This document shows positions 7,857 to 14,732 of a DNA stretch of 16,898 bases, piece by piece (the first letter of the stretch is position 1; each line of letters opens with the position of its first letter). The stretch comes from Ktedonobacterales bacterium. Its GTDB lineage: Bacteria > Chloroflexota > Ktedonobacteria > Ktedonobacterales > JADMIN01. Below the pieces are notes generated by a model. The model was not told the origin of the DNA. It did no database searches and worked only from the letters and a program-made list of their open reading frames with translations. Where the stretch lies: NCBI GenBank assembly GCA_025935235.1, contig JAICVT010000054.1:1-16898 (forward strand). The letters are read 5' to 3'. A program made the translations under genes and the position numbers.

Positions 7857-8249
7857 ATGATCGACAATTCCGAGACGCAGACAGCGCTCATCACGATTAC
7901 TCCAATGGCGGCGGACAAAGTTCGCGAGCTGCTGGAGGCCGAGGGCAATCCTGAGCTGGGGCTGCGCATCTTCGTCGCTGGCGGTGGCTGCTCTGGCCTG
8001 CAATATGGCATGACGCTCGATGAAGTGCAGGACAGCGACAGCATCTTCGAGACGCAGGGCGTGCGCGTGCTGATTGACGAGATGAGCGCCGAGTACATCT
8101 CTGGCAGCGAAGTGGACTACGTTGACAGCCTGATGGGCGCTGGCTTCACGGTCAACAACCCGAACGCCGTCTCGACCTGTGGCTGCGGCCATAGCTTCAA
8201 GACCGCTGGCGACAGCGGCGCGGCGCGCTCGTGCGGCTGCGGCCACTAG
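7857..8249 (+). CDS. A-type iron-sulfur cluster carrier (HesB/IscA/ErpA family)
   Basis: The 130-residue protein is a small cytoplasmic A-type carrier that receives an Fe-S cluster from a scaffold and passes it to apo-enzymes. The family signature is complete: LRIFVAGGGCSGLQYGM with Cys45, and STCGCGHSF with Cys108 and Cys110. ErpA, IscA and SufA cannot be told apart from this sequence. AGGAGG lies 10 nt before the ATG. Unusually, the protein continues past the normal end with a second motif, SCGCGH (Cys126 and Cys128, residues 125-130), copying the CGCGH of the first motif after a Gly/Ala/Ser linker. It heads a two-gene unit with the 101-residue protein 33 bp downstream, with a good promoter 130 bp upstream. 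Confidence 0.93.
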   Translation: MIDNSETQTALITITPMAADKVRELLEAEGNPELGLRIFVAGGGCSGLQYGMTLDEVQDSDSIFETQGVRVLIDEMSAEYISGSEVDYVDSLMGAGFTVNNPNAVSTCGCGHSFKTAGDSGAARSCGCGH

Positions 8250-8282
8250 CCCAGCCTGCGACGCCGCGGAGGAATCCGAACG

Positions 8283-8588
8283 GTGCGAGCAGATCAGAGT
8301 GAGCAGCCCACACCGGGCGAGCCACTCACCAACTACCTGGCCGAGTCATCAGAGTACTACGCGGGGTTCACCAGCGTCCTCCGCGAGTTGGCGGATGCGC
8401 AGGCGCGCGGCTTCCAGCCCACTGAGCGGCAGTTGGTGCTGGCGGTGACGCACTCGGCGCGCATCTATACCTCGGCGCGCGGCGGCAAGCCCATCGGCGG
8501 CCGCAGCCCCGACTGGCTGCGTGGCCGCGTGGATGGTCTGCGCTCGCTGCTCCGTCGCGGGAGCGCGGCGCGCCCGTGGTCTGAGTAG
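8283..8588 (+). CDS. 101-residue protein of unknown function
   Basis: I do not recognise this family. The GTG start is supported by GGAGG at 8268-8272, 10 nt upstream, and by its position 33 bp after the Fe-S carrier gene with a hairpin 25 bp after its stop. The N-terminus (residues 1-15) is polar, residues 20-63 are predicted helical (YLAESSEYYAGFTSVLREL and ERQLVLAVTHSARIY), and the tail is basic and rich in Gly, Ser and Arg. There are no Cys residues, so it is unlikely to hold a metal cluster itself. Co-transcription with an Fe-S carrier suggests, but does not show, a linked role. Confidence 0.72.
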   Translation: MRADQSEQPTPGEPLTNYLAESSEYYAGFTSVLRELADAQARGFQPTERQLVLAVTHSARIYTSARGGKPIGGRSPDWLRGRVDGLRSLLRRGSAARPWSE

Positions 8589-8613
8589 CCATCGCCTGAG
8601 ACACGCTGAACGG

Positions 8614-8650
8614 GCGCCGGATACCCGCACATCCTGTGGGTATCCGGCGC
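8614..8650 (+). terminator. terminator-like hairpin after the Fe-S carrier operon
   Basis: GCGCCGGATACCC (8614-8626) pairs perfectly with GGGTATCCGGCGC (8638-8650) over an 11-nt loop. It begins 25 bp after the stop of the 101-residue gene. The sequence after it (TTCGTGTCTG) is only modestly T-rich, so it may be a weak intrinsic terminator or an RNA-stabilising structure. Confidence 0.6.
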
Positions 8651-8684
8651 TTCGTGTCTGAAGTGTCTGACGGGGGGATTGGCT

Positions 8685-8833
8685 GGCGACTGAAATCGCG
8701 CCTGGGAGGCGGCTGTCGCCGCCGCGAAGCTCGGCTCCGCCTGCCGCCTGCGCGGACTGGGAGCGGGCTTCCTCGCGTCCGCGCAGGCGGACGTTGTGGG
8801 TCGGAAGGCCCTTCAGGCGCGGTTTCAACCGCC
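8685..8833. repeat. nested palindromic repeat element
   Basis: Outer arms 8685-8704 and 8814-8833 are inverted copies (16 of 20 positions). Inside them, CGCCTGCGCGGAC (8745-8757) pairs perfectly with GTCCGCGCAGGCG (8777-8789). The layout, nested stems inside divergent outer arms, and short words such as CCGCGAAGC and CGCGCAGGCGG are shared with the element at 16591-16725, so both probably belong to one class of interspersed repeat. It fills most of the 303-bp gap between 8588 and 8892. Confidence 0.6.
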
Positions 8834-8838
8834 GCGCT

Positions 8839-8861
8839 CCCCTCTCCTTGTGGGAGAGGGG
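8839..8861. repeat. C/T-rich hairpin before the kinase gene
   Basis: CCCCTCTCC (8839-8847) pairs with GGAGAGGGG (8853-8861) over a 5-nt loop. It resembles the pyrimidine/purine hairpins at 145, 275, 12121 and 12211 in style but not in flanks. It lies 30 bp before the kinase start and argues against an upstream GTG start at 8796 for that gene. Confidence 0.5.
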
Positions 8862-8891
8862 CTGGAGGTGAGGCTCCGAAGGAGGCGCCGC

Positions 8892-9908
8892 ATGGCGGCA
8901 GGCTGGGATCGCAGGACGCCGCTGCTGTCGCTCGACGACGCGACGCTGGCGCGGCTGCTGGCGCCTCGCTGGGCCGATGCGCGCATCCAGAGCGCCGAGC
9001 GTATCTCGGGCGGGCTGGCCAACACCAATTACCGCGTGCTGATGGAGGGCCGCGAGGAGTCACTGGTCGTGCGTGTCTACACCCGCGAGCCGGAGGCCTG
9101 CGCCCGCGAGGCGGCGCTGCTGCGGCTGGTGGCGGAAAGCGTCCCCGTCCCAGAGGTTCTGTATGCCGAGCCAGAGGTTGGGCGCTACGAGCATCCCTAC
9201 ATCGTCCTGAGCTGGATGGACGGCGTCCCATTCGAGGACGCGCTGGCCACGCTGCCAGCGGAGGAGGCGCCCGCGCTGGCGGCGGCGCTGGGCGCGACGG
9301 CGGCCCGCATCGGCTCCTTCACCTTCGCCGAGCCGGGCTTCCTCGACGCCAATCTGAACATCCGCGAGCGACTGGTGATCGGGCCGGAGGGCCTGCGCGC
9401 GTGGATCCCCGACATGCTGCGGGGCCGCGCGGGCGAGCGGCTGGGCGCGGAGCTGACCACGCGGCTGCTGCGCCAGATCGACCGGCACGCCGATGAGCTG
9501 GCGCCGCTGGCCGGCCAGCGCGCCCTGATCCACGCCGACTATCGCAATGGCAACATCCTCGTGCGGCGCGATGACACGCATGGCTGGCGTGTGAGCGCCG
9601 TGCTGGATTGGGAGTTCGCCTTCGTTGGCGCATCGGTTTTCGACCTGGGCAGCCTGCTGCGGCGGGAGGCAGAGCTACCGCCGGGGTTCGCCGACGCCTG
9701 CGTGGCCGCCTATCGCGCGCAGGGCGGCTTTGCGCCCCCCAACTGGCGGCGCATGACCCTGCTGATGGATCTGGTCAACCTGTGCGACTTCCTGAATGCG
9801 CCCCACCCGCGCGCCGCGATGGTGGCCGACCTCACCATCCTCGTGCGCGCGACCGTGGAGCGCCTGGAGCACGGCAAACCAGAGGGTGAGCCTGAGACGG
9901 GAGACTGA
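8892..9908 (+). CDS. aminoglycoside-phosphotransferase-fold kinase
   Basis: The 338-residue product has the APH/choline kinase fold: a nucleotide-binding segment RISGGLANTNYRV (37-49), SLVVRVYTRE (57-66), the catalytic loop LIHADYRNGNILV (212-224) with His214, Asp216 and Asn221, and the metal-binding VLDWEFAFVG (237-246) with Asp239. Members phosphorylate small hydroxylated molecules such as antibiotics, choline, homoserine or sugars; the substrate here is unknown, and antibiotic resistance should not be assumed. I chose ATG at 8892 because AAGGAGG lies 6 nt upstream; an in-frame GTG at 8796 would run through repeat sequence and give an odd Arg-rich leader. It is followed after 3 nt by the M20 peptidase gene. 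Confidence 0.88.
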   Translation: MAAGWDRRTPLLSLDDATLARLLAPRWADARIQSAERISGGLANTNYRVLMEGREESLVVRVYTREPEACAREAALLRLVAESVPVPEVLYAEPEVGRYEHPYIVLSWMDGVPFEDALATLPAEEAPALAAALGATAARIGSFTFAEPGFLDANLNIRERLVIGPEGLRAWIPDMLRGRAGERLGAELTTRLLRQIDRHADELAPLAGQRALIHADYRNGNILVRRDDTHGWRVSAVLDWEFAFVGASVFDLGSLLRREAELPPGFADACVAAYRAQGGFAPPNWRRMTLLMDLVNLCDFLNAPHPRAAMVADLTILVRATVERLEHGKPEGEPETGD

Positions 9909-9911
9909 GCG

Positions 9912-11054
9912 ATGAGCGTGAGCGAGCGCGACGAGACGACACAGACGACACAATCGCTGGAGCGCGTCACCACCACCCTGCGCGAGTTGCTGGCCGTGCC
10001 CAGCGTGTCTGGCGCGGAGGGCGCGGCGCGCGAGTACCTCAGCGGGCGGCTGGCCGCGCTGGGTCTGGTGACACAGACCGACGCGGCGGGCAACCTGATG
10101 GCGCGGGTCGCGGGCTTCCCGTCGGAGCGCGATGACGAGGCGCCACTGCTGCTGAACGCGCACATTGATCGCGTGCCGCCGGGGCTGGCGCACACCCCGC
10201 GCATCGCGGATGGCGTGATGCGCAGCGACGGGACGACCAACCTCGGCGCCGACGACGCGGCTGGCGTGGCGATCATCCTGGCGACGGTCGAGGCGCTGCG
10301 CGAGCGCCAGTGTGCGCATCCGCCGCTGCTGCTGCTCTTCACCGTCGGCGAGGAGGTCGGGCTGACGGGCGCGAAGGCGTTTGATCCCGCGCCGTGGGGC
10401 GCCGTCGAGGGCATCGTCTTTGACAACGCGGGCGAGGCGGGCGAGGTCGTCATCCGCGCCGCCACCTACATCGCCTTCGATGTGGCCATCCACGGCGCGA
10501 GCGGGCATCCGGGCAAGCGGCTGGATGGCACGGTCAGCGCCATCGAGATCTTCCGCTGCGCGCAATATCCCAGCGGCTCGCTGGATGATGACGCCACCCG
10601 CATCTCGATTGGCCGCGTGGAGGCTGGCTCAGCGCGCAACGCTGTGCCAGCCGAGCTGCGCGCGCTGGGCGAGATCCGCACGCTGGCCGACGCCGCCGGA
10701 CGCGACGCGCTGATGGCGCGGGTGGCGCGCGGCTTCACCGAGGCGGCGGAGAGCCTGGGCGGCGCCGCGGAGGTGAGCTTCGATCCGCACTGCGACGCCT
10801 ATGTGGTCGGCGAGGATGAGCCGCTGCTGCTGGCGTGGCGCGCGGCGACCGAGGCGCGCGGCGCGCCCTTCCGCACGATGACGACCTTCATCGGCAGCGA
10901 CGCCAGCGCGCTGCGCGCCCATGCCCGCGTCTTCACCGTCTCCACCGGGGTGATGGACGAGCATACGGTGGACGAGTGGGTACCGCTGCCCCCGCTGGCC
11001 GAGCTGGTCGAGACGGCGGTTGCGTTGCTGGCGCGCTATCCGCGCTCGCGCTGA
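9912..11054 (+). CDS. M20 family metallopeptidase, tripeptidase-T-like
   Basis: This 380-residue protein carries the M20 di-zinc peptidase pattern in the PepT-like arrangement: His84 and Asp86 in NAHIDRVPPG, Asp114 in LGADDAAG, Glu147-Glu148 in FTVGEEVGLTGAK, Asp171 in VFDNAGE and His351 in MDEHTVDEW. The part between about 180 and 300, with HGASGHPGKRLDG, is the lid/dimerisation domain. It should act as a cytoplasmic aminopeptidase on small peptides. GGGAG lies 8 nt before the ATG, and the gene starts 3 nt after the kinase stop, so the two are almost surely co-transcribed. It is not closely similar to the M20D enzyme at 318-1508. Confidence 0.9.
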   Translation: MSVSERDETTQTTQSLERVTTTLRELLAVPSVSGAEGAAREYLSGRLAALGLVTQTDAAGNLMARVAGFPSERDDEAPLLLNAHIDRVPPGLAHTPRIADGVMRSDGTTNLGADDAAGVAIILATVEALRERQCAHPPLLLLFTVGEEVGLTGAKAFDPAPWGAVEGIVFDNAGEAGEVVIRAATYIAFDVAIHGASGHPGKRLDGTVSAIEIFRCAQYPSGSLDDDATRISIGRVEAGSARNAVPAELRALGEIRTLADAAGRDALMARVARGFTEAAESLGGAAEVSFDPHCDAYVVGEDEPLLLAWRAATEARGAPFRTMTTFIGSDASALRAHARVFTVSTGVMDEHTVDEWVPLPPLAELVETAVALLARYPRSR

Positions 11055-11164
11055 GCGACCAGCAGCGCCCCGCGATACACTATACTGGTAGTAGTTGGAG
11101 CGGTCGCCTGACCCACGACGCCCCTGCATACGGTGTAGCGAGCGGCAGCCACCAGAGGAGCAGC

Positions 11165-12103
11165 ATGAGCATTGACGCCCAGCGCGAGGCGAGCGCCTCA
11201 CATCGCGATACCCTGATCCGCCGATCGGAGCTGACCTGCCCTGGCCACTCGCTCAAGATGATGAGTAAGGCGGCGCAGACGGCGGCGGACCAGGTGATGT
11301 TTGACCTGGAGGACGCCTGCGCGGTCTCGCAGAAAGAGGGCGCGCGCAAGACGGTGATCGAGGCGCTGACGACGCTCGATTTCGGCCAGAAGATTCGCGC
11401 GTTTCGTCCCAACGGCGCCAACACCCGCTTCTTCTATCGTGATGTTATCGAGGTGGTCGAGGCGGCTGGCCGCTTCGTGGATTGCATCGTGCTGCCCAAG
11501 GTCAACGGGCCAGAGGATATCATCTTTGCCGACCGGCTGGTGACACAGATCGAGCTGAATATGGGCTATCCGGTCGGGCGCATCATGCTGGAGGCGCTGA
11601 TCGAGAGCGCCGAGGCAGTGCTGCACGCCGAAGCCATCGCCAAGGCCTCGCCGCGCCTGAGCGGGCTGGTCTTTGGGCTGGTGGACTTCGCGGGCGACAT
11701 CGGCGCGAAGGAGACGGGCGCCGAGCAGTTCTTCTACTACAACTACGCCAAGGCCAAGACGCTGACGGCGGCGCGCGCGGCGGGCATCACAGCGGTGGAT
11801 GGCGTGACGCTGGCGATTCGCGATCTGGAGGCCTGCAAGCGCGACGCCACGATGGCCAGCCGCATGGGCTTCGACGGCAAGTGGGCGGTCTATCCGCCGC
11901 AGGTCGCCGTCATCAACGAGGCCTTCACGCCCTCAGCCGACGAGGTCGCCCGCGCGCAGCACATCATGGACGCCTACGCCAACGCCGATGTGGAGCAGGG
12001 CATTGGCGCGCTGGTGATTGACGACGAGATGATTGACGCGGCCTCGCTCAAGGTGGAGGAGAAGCGGCTGGCCATCGCGCGGCGGGCTGGCCTGCTCGGG
12101 TAG
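11165..12103 (+). CDS. CitE/HpcH-HpaI family CoA-ester lyase (malyl-CoA-lyase-like)
   Basis: The 312-residue protein fits the CitE-like aldolase family (citrate lyase beta subunit, malyl-CoA lyase, citramalyl-CoA lyase), which cleave or form a C-C bond in CoA esters with a bound Mg ion. Visible are LTCPGHSLKMMSKAA (23-37) that contacts CoA, FDLEDACA (46-53), IRAFRPNG (77-84), the metal ligands Glu143 in MLEALIES and Asp174 in FGLVDFAGD, and KWAVYPPQV (239-247). Length is that of stand-alone CitE-like or Mcl enzymes rather than a citrate lyase complex; no citDFX genes are here. I chose ATG at 11165 after GAGGAG (4 nt spacer). It follows the M20 peptidase by 110 bp on the same strand; a TATACT at 11081-11086 lies in that gap without a good -35. 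The exact substrate is undecided. Confidence 0.9.
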   Translation: MSIDAQREASASHRDTLIRRSELTCPGHSLKMMSKAAQTAADQVMFDLEDACAVSQKEGARKTVIEALTTLDFGQKIRAFRPNGANTRFFYRDVIEVVEAAGRFVDCIVLPKVNGPEDIIFADRLVTQIELNMGYPVGRIMLEALIESAEAVLHAEAIAKASPRLSGLVFGLVDFAGDIGAKETGAEQFFYYNYAKAKTLTAARAAGITAVDGVTLAIRDLEACKRDATMASRMGFDGKWAVYPPQVAVINEAFTPSADEVARAQHIMDAYANADVEQGIGALVIDDEMIDAASLKVEEKRLAIARRAGLLG

Positions 12104-12107
12104 CAAA

Positions 12108-12157
12108 CCTCTCCTCCTGCCCCCTCCCCTTCAGGGAGGGGAACCCGGGCCAGGCGA
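12108..12157. repeat. second copy of one end of the hairpin repeat at 145-298
   Basis: 12108-12157 matches the reverse complement of 259-310 at 46 of 52 aligned columns (four mismatches, two single-base gaps). It contains the hairpin CCCCTCCC (12121-12128) with GGGAGGGG (12134-12141). It starts 4 bp after the stop of the lyase gene and lies between convergent genes, so it may double as a transcription end. Confidence 0.6.
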
Positions 12158-12210
12158 GCGGCCACCGTGCGACAATGGCGAGAGGCGCGGAACGTGTGCG
12201 CAGAACCGCC

Positions 12211-12241
12211 AACCCCACCCCCGCCAAGTGGGGGAGGGGTT
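12211..12241. repeat. C-rich hairpin between convergent genes
   Basis: 12211-12222 pairs with 12230-12241 with one mismatch over a 7-nt loop, giving a very GC-rich stem. With the repeat at 12108-12157 it fills the 179-bp space between the stops of the lyase gene (plus) and the acidic protein gene (minus). No T or A run follows, so termination by a standard mechanism is not shown. Confidence 0.5.
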
Positions 12242-12282
12242 GGGGTGGTAGCGCCCAGCGGACGCCCTACTGCTATGCGCTT

Positions 12283-13758
12283 CTAGTCGTCCGAATGGTG
12301 GTGGAACATGTCTACCACCGCTTTGAGCAGATTCGGCGACTCGGCAGGCTCAGCCTCGGTGGCCTCCTCCACCTCGGACGCCTCGGCGGTCTCCTCTGAC
12401 GCCAGCTCAGCGGGTGCTTCGTCGGATACTTCGGCAAGGTCGTCGGCGGGGGCTGCCGCCTCTTCCATCATTGCCACCGGGCTGTCGGCGGCGCTGTCGG
12501 CCTCGAACGTCTCCTCGGCGACAGGCGCGGCTTCTTCCTCGGCAACGGGCGCTTCCTCCGCATCGGCGGGCGCGGCTTCCTCGGTCTCGAAGCTCTCGTC
12601 CGTCTCGGCGACTTCAGTGGACGCCTCATCCGCTTCCGGACTTGCCAGTTCCTCAGGAGCCTCCTCAGGAGCCTCTTCGGCGTCGCTCGCGTCGGCGGAT
12701 GCCTCGGCTGGCTCCTCGGCGCTGGCGTCGGCCTGGTCGGCCTCCTCGGCGGCTGGGGCAGCCTCCTCCTGGGACGGCGCGGCTACCTCCTCGTCAGCGG
12801 GCGCTTCCGCTTCTAGCGCGGCTGACGCCTCATCCGATGGAGTCGCCTCCGCCGTGTCGGAGACCTCCATCGCCGAGGTCGCGTCGGCCGGCGCTGGCTC
12901 GGCGCTCTCCGTGACGGCTGGCTCGCTGTCTTCCGCCTCAGCGGCTTCGGAGGCTTCTGGGCTGGCCTCCGCCCCCTCTGCCTCCGCCGTCTCGTCGGCC
13001 TGGTCGGCCTGGTCGGCCTCGTCGGCGCTGGCGGTCACTTCCTCGGTGGACTCCTCACTCAGCGGTTCCGCCTCGGCGGGCGCGGCCTCCTCCGCCTCTG
13101 CCTCGTCTCCGGCCTCGGCCAGCGACGTGTCGTCGGCGGGCGCGGCCTCGTCGGCGGGCGCGGCCTCGTCGGCGGACGCCTCAGCGGGCGCTTCGTCTGC
13201 CGCAGCCTCGGCGGGCGCTTCGTCTGCCGCAGCCTCAGTCGGCGCTTCGGCGTTGGATGCCAGCGCGGCCAGCGTGTCGGCGTCCGCGAGCGGGGCCGTC
13301 GCTTCGAGCGCGGGCGCCTCAGCGGCGTTGGCGGAACTGCTGGAGGCGGCGTGGCTCGTCAGCAGCGAGGTGAGTCGCTCCATAGCTGATGAGACGGCCT
13401 GGGCCATCTCTTCGAGCGCTCCAATCGTGGAGTGGATGAGTCCTTCAACGGGATGCTCGGCTGGCGCTTCAGCGGCTTCAGGCGCAGCCTCAGGCGCAGC
13501 CTCAGGCGCAGCCTCGGCGCTGGCTTCGGGCGCGGCGTCCGATGGCGCGTCGGCTTCCTGCTCGGCGCTGGTGGCGTCTGTCGAATCTTCGGCGGGCGCG
13601 GATGAGACGGCTATAACCGTATCTTGCGGCTCGGATGCGGCCTGCGCCTCCTCGGCCGGGGCCTCGTCGGCGCTATCGGCAGAAATTGCGTCGTCTGACG
13701 GCGCGATCACATCGGTTGCGGGCATCGCGGAATCGTTGCTGTTGTCTGCGGGTTCCAT
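12283..13758 (-). CDS. extremely acidic, low-complexity Ala/Glu/Ser/Asp-rich protein
   Basis: I recognise no family. The 491-residue product is almost entirely Ala, Glu, Ser, Asp, Pro, Thr and Val, with one Arg (MERLT) and one Lys (LLKAVV), and no Cys, Trp or Tyr, so it should be strongly negative and mostly disordered. Two segments differ: residues 103-136 (PVEGLIHSTIGALEEM onward) form a probable amphipathic helix, and the last 16 residues (NLLKAVVDMFHHHSDD) form another, ending in three His. No signal peptide or anchor is seen. I chose ATG at 13758 because GAGGG lies 7 nt upstream; an earlier in-frame GTG at 13896 would add a basic leader with no ribosome site. The opposite strand is also open, but lacks such a start. 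Short tandem DNA repeats run through it. Confidence 0.7.
   Translation of the reverse strand: MEPADNSNDSAMPATDVIAPSDDAISADSADEAPAEEAQAASEPQDTVIAVSSAPAEDSTDATSAEQEADAPSDAAPEASAEAAPEAAPEAAPEAAEAPAEHPVEGLIHSTIGALEEMAQAVSSAMERLTSLLTSHAASSSSANAAEAPALEATAPLADADTLAALASNAEAPTEAAADEAPAEAAADEAPAEASADEAAPADEAAPADDTSLAEAGDEAEAEEAAPAEAEPLSEESTEEVTASADEADQADQADETAEAEGAEASPEASEAAEAEDSEPAVTESAEPAPADATSAMEVSDTAEATPSDEASAALEAEAPADEEVAAPSQEEAAPAAEEADQADASAEEPAEASADASDAEEAPEEAPEELASPEADEASTEVAETDESFETEEAAPADAEEAPVAEEEAAPVAEETFEADSAADSPVAMMEEAAAPADDLAEVSDEAPAELASEETAEASEVEEATEAEPAESPNLLKAVVDMFHHHSDD
12994..13514. repeat. four short in-frame tandem arrays within the acidic protein gene
   Basis: All units are multiples of 3, so copy changes keep the frame. 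GTCGGCCTG-type 9-bp units run at 12994-13020 (three copies, Ala-Asp-Gln/Glu). Two identical 18-bp units and a partial third start at 13130 (AAPADE). Two 27-bp units differing at one base lie at 13184-13237 (EAAADEAPA). Three identical 12-bp CAGGCGCAGCCT units lie at 13479-13514 (AAPE). The near-perfect copies indicate recent expansion by slippage. Confidence 0.8.
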
Positions 13759-14529
13759 GCTGTGTCCCTCTTGGCGAACGTTGGCGCGCGGCGGCGCGCG
13801 GCGATCTCTTCGATGGTTCGTCAGGACGCTGGTGGTGCTGAGAGACTGGAGCCACTGGAATCGGGGACGCGCGGCCACGGTGTGCGCGCAGACCATGTCG
13901 CCGGGCCTGAGCGTCCTGGAATCCTGGCGCTGGGCCGACGGCGCTCATGCCGTCAGCGGTGACACGCTACATCGTCTGGCGCTACTCATGCGTGCGCTAC
14001 GTGGTCGTGCAATTTGGTCAGGACGCGCTGCGCGTACGTGCGATCACCGGCCTGGTCGTCGTTGACCATCAGTGACGCTGAGACGGGGAACCTGGGTCTC
14101 GGTGCGCCGAACAGACGAGCGCGTCGCCGTGACCGCGCATCACCGCGAGACATCATCGTCGCGCGGTGCGTGGGTCGTGGGCGTAGCGCGCATCGCGTGG
14201 CGCACAGCCGGAGTTGCCTGGGTCTGGTCTGGCCTGGTCCGGCTCGATCTGGCTTGTGCTAGCTCGGCGCGCATTCGGCGCCGTTGCGCGTCGCGGCTGA
14301 GCGACCACATGATCCATGCGTGCGCGCCCGAGGCGCCCCCACTCGCGCGTTAGCGGGATGCCAGACAGCTCGATGCGATTCGATTTTCACGCCCGCTCAA
14401 GCCAGAAAAAGGGCGCACGAATCCGCGAACTGGATGACGATCCAGCCACGAACAGTGAAAGCGATCAGACACAGAACAAGGGGATGGCGCTGAGCAACCG
14501 GCAAGGACGTTGAATGCGCCTGGAAAGGG

Positions 14530-14560
14530 GGGAGGCTCGCGTCACCTGCGGACGCCTCCC
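14530..14560 (-). promoter_or_regulatory. hairpin at the predicted 5' end of the leftward transcript
   Basis: GGGAGGC (14530-14536) pairs with GCCTCCC (14554-14560); an inner GCGTC/GACGC pairing competes with it. Predicted transcription from the leftward promoter starts near 14563, so the RNA would begin with this hairpin within about 3 nt. Such a cap can stabilise a leader or small RNA. No known riboswitch pattern is recognised. Confidence 0.45.
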
Positions 14561-14569
14561 GGCAATCAA

Positions 14570-14598
14570 AGTATACGTTTGACAAGCTCAACCGTCAA
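14570..14598 (-). promoter_or_regulatory. strong sigma-70-type promoter reading leftward
   Basis: On the minus strand TTGACG (14598-14593) and TATACT (14575-14570) are separated by exactly 17 bp, five of six matches to consensus in each. It lies downstream of the holB stop and points toward the acidic protein gene, whose start is about 800 nt away. No closer promoter for that gene is apparent in the GC-rich sequence just upstream of it. Confidence 0.65.
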
Positions 14599-14688
14599 GC
14601 CAATTGCCGAGCAATTCCGACGTGTTGATAGCAGTCTCTGAGAATTGTTTCACTGCTCGCCCGGTGACGCTCGCGTTCAGCCGCCGCC

Positions 14689-14732
14689 GGGCGATTGGCG
14701 CGACTCGATTCAGTGTCGCGCGCCAATCGCCC
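14689..14732 (-). terminator. 14-bp perfect hairpin spanning the holB stop codon
   Basis: GGGCGATTGGCGCG (14689-14702) pairs perfectly with CGCGCCAATCGCCC (14719-14732) over a 16-nt loop. The TGA of holB (14712-14710) lies in the loop, so the last six codons form one arm. There is no U run in the minus-strand transcript after it, so it may protect the RNA end or act with another factor. Confidence 0.55.

Larger units (their letters stand above)
13759..14709. other. about 950 bp without a convincing gene
   Basis: Between the acidic protein gene and holB there are only short open frames with no ribosome site or recognisable product. It holds a good leftward promoter (14570-14598), a hairpin just after it (14530-14560), a small hairpin CTGGAT/ATCCAG (14430-14445), another GACGGC/GCCGTC in 13930-13955, and the left arm of the holB-end hairpin. 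The 14370-14520 stretch is less GC-rich than the rest. It could be a long leader of the acidic protein gene, a non-coding RNA locus, or decayed sequence. Confidence 0.55.

Noticed and set aside
8796..8891. 32-codon upstream extension of the APH-like kinase from a GTG
   Set aside because: The stretch runs through repeat hairpins, encodes an Arg-rich leader and has a far better start at 8892 with AAGGAGG.
8892..9908. Aminoglycoside resistance gene
   Set aside because: The fold is shared by many kinases with unrelated substrates, and no resistance-type context is present.
12994..13514. CRISPR-like array
   Set aside because: The repeats are contiguous in-frame codon repeats with no unique spacers.
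13759..13896. 46-codon N-terminal extension of the acidic protein
   Set aside because: Basic, Arg-rich and unlike the rest; the internal ATG at 13758 has its own ribosome site.
12308..14065. 585-codon open frame on the plus strand opposite the acidic protein
   Set aside because: It is Ser/Ala-rich mirror sequence of the repeats, has no ribosome site at its start and runs into the gene-free region; the minus frame has a GAGGG site and a coherent acidic composition.
13759..14709. tRNA, SRP RNA, 6S RNA or riboswitch in the gene-free region
   Set aside because: I looked for T-loop, SRP loop and common riboswitch core words on both strands and found none that fit.
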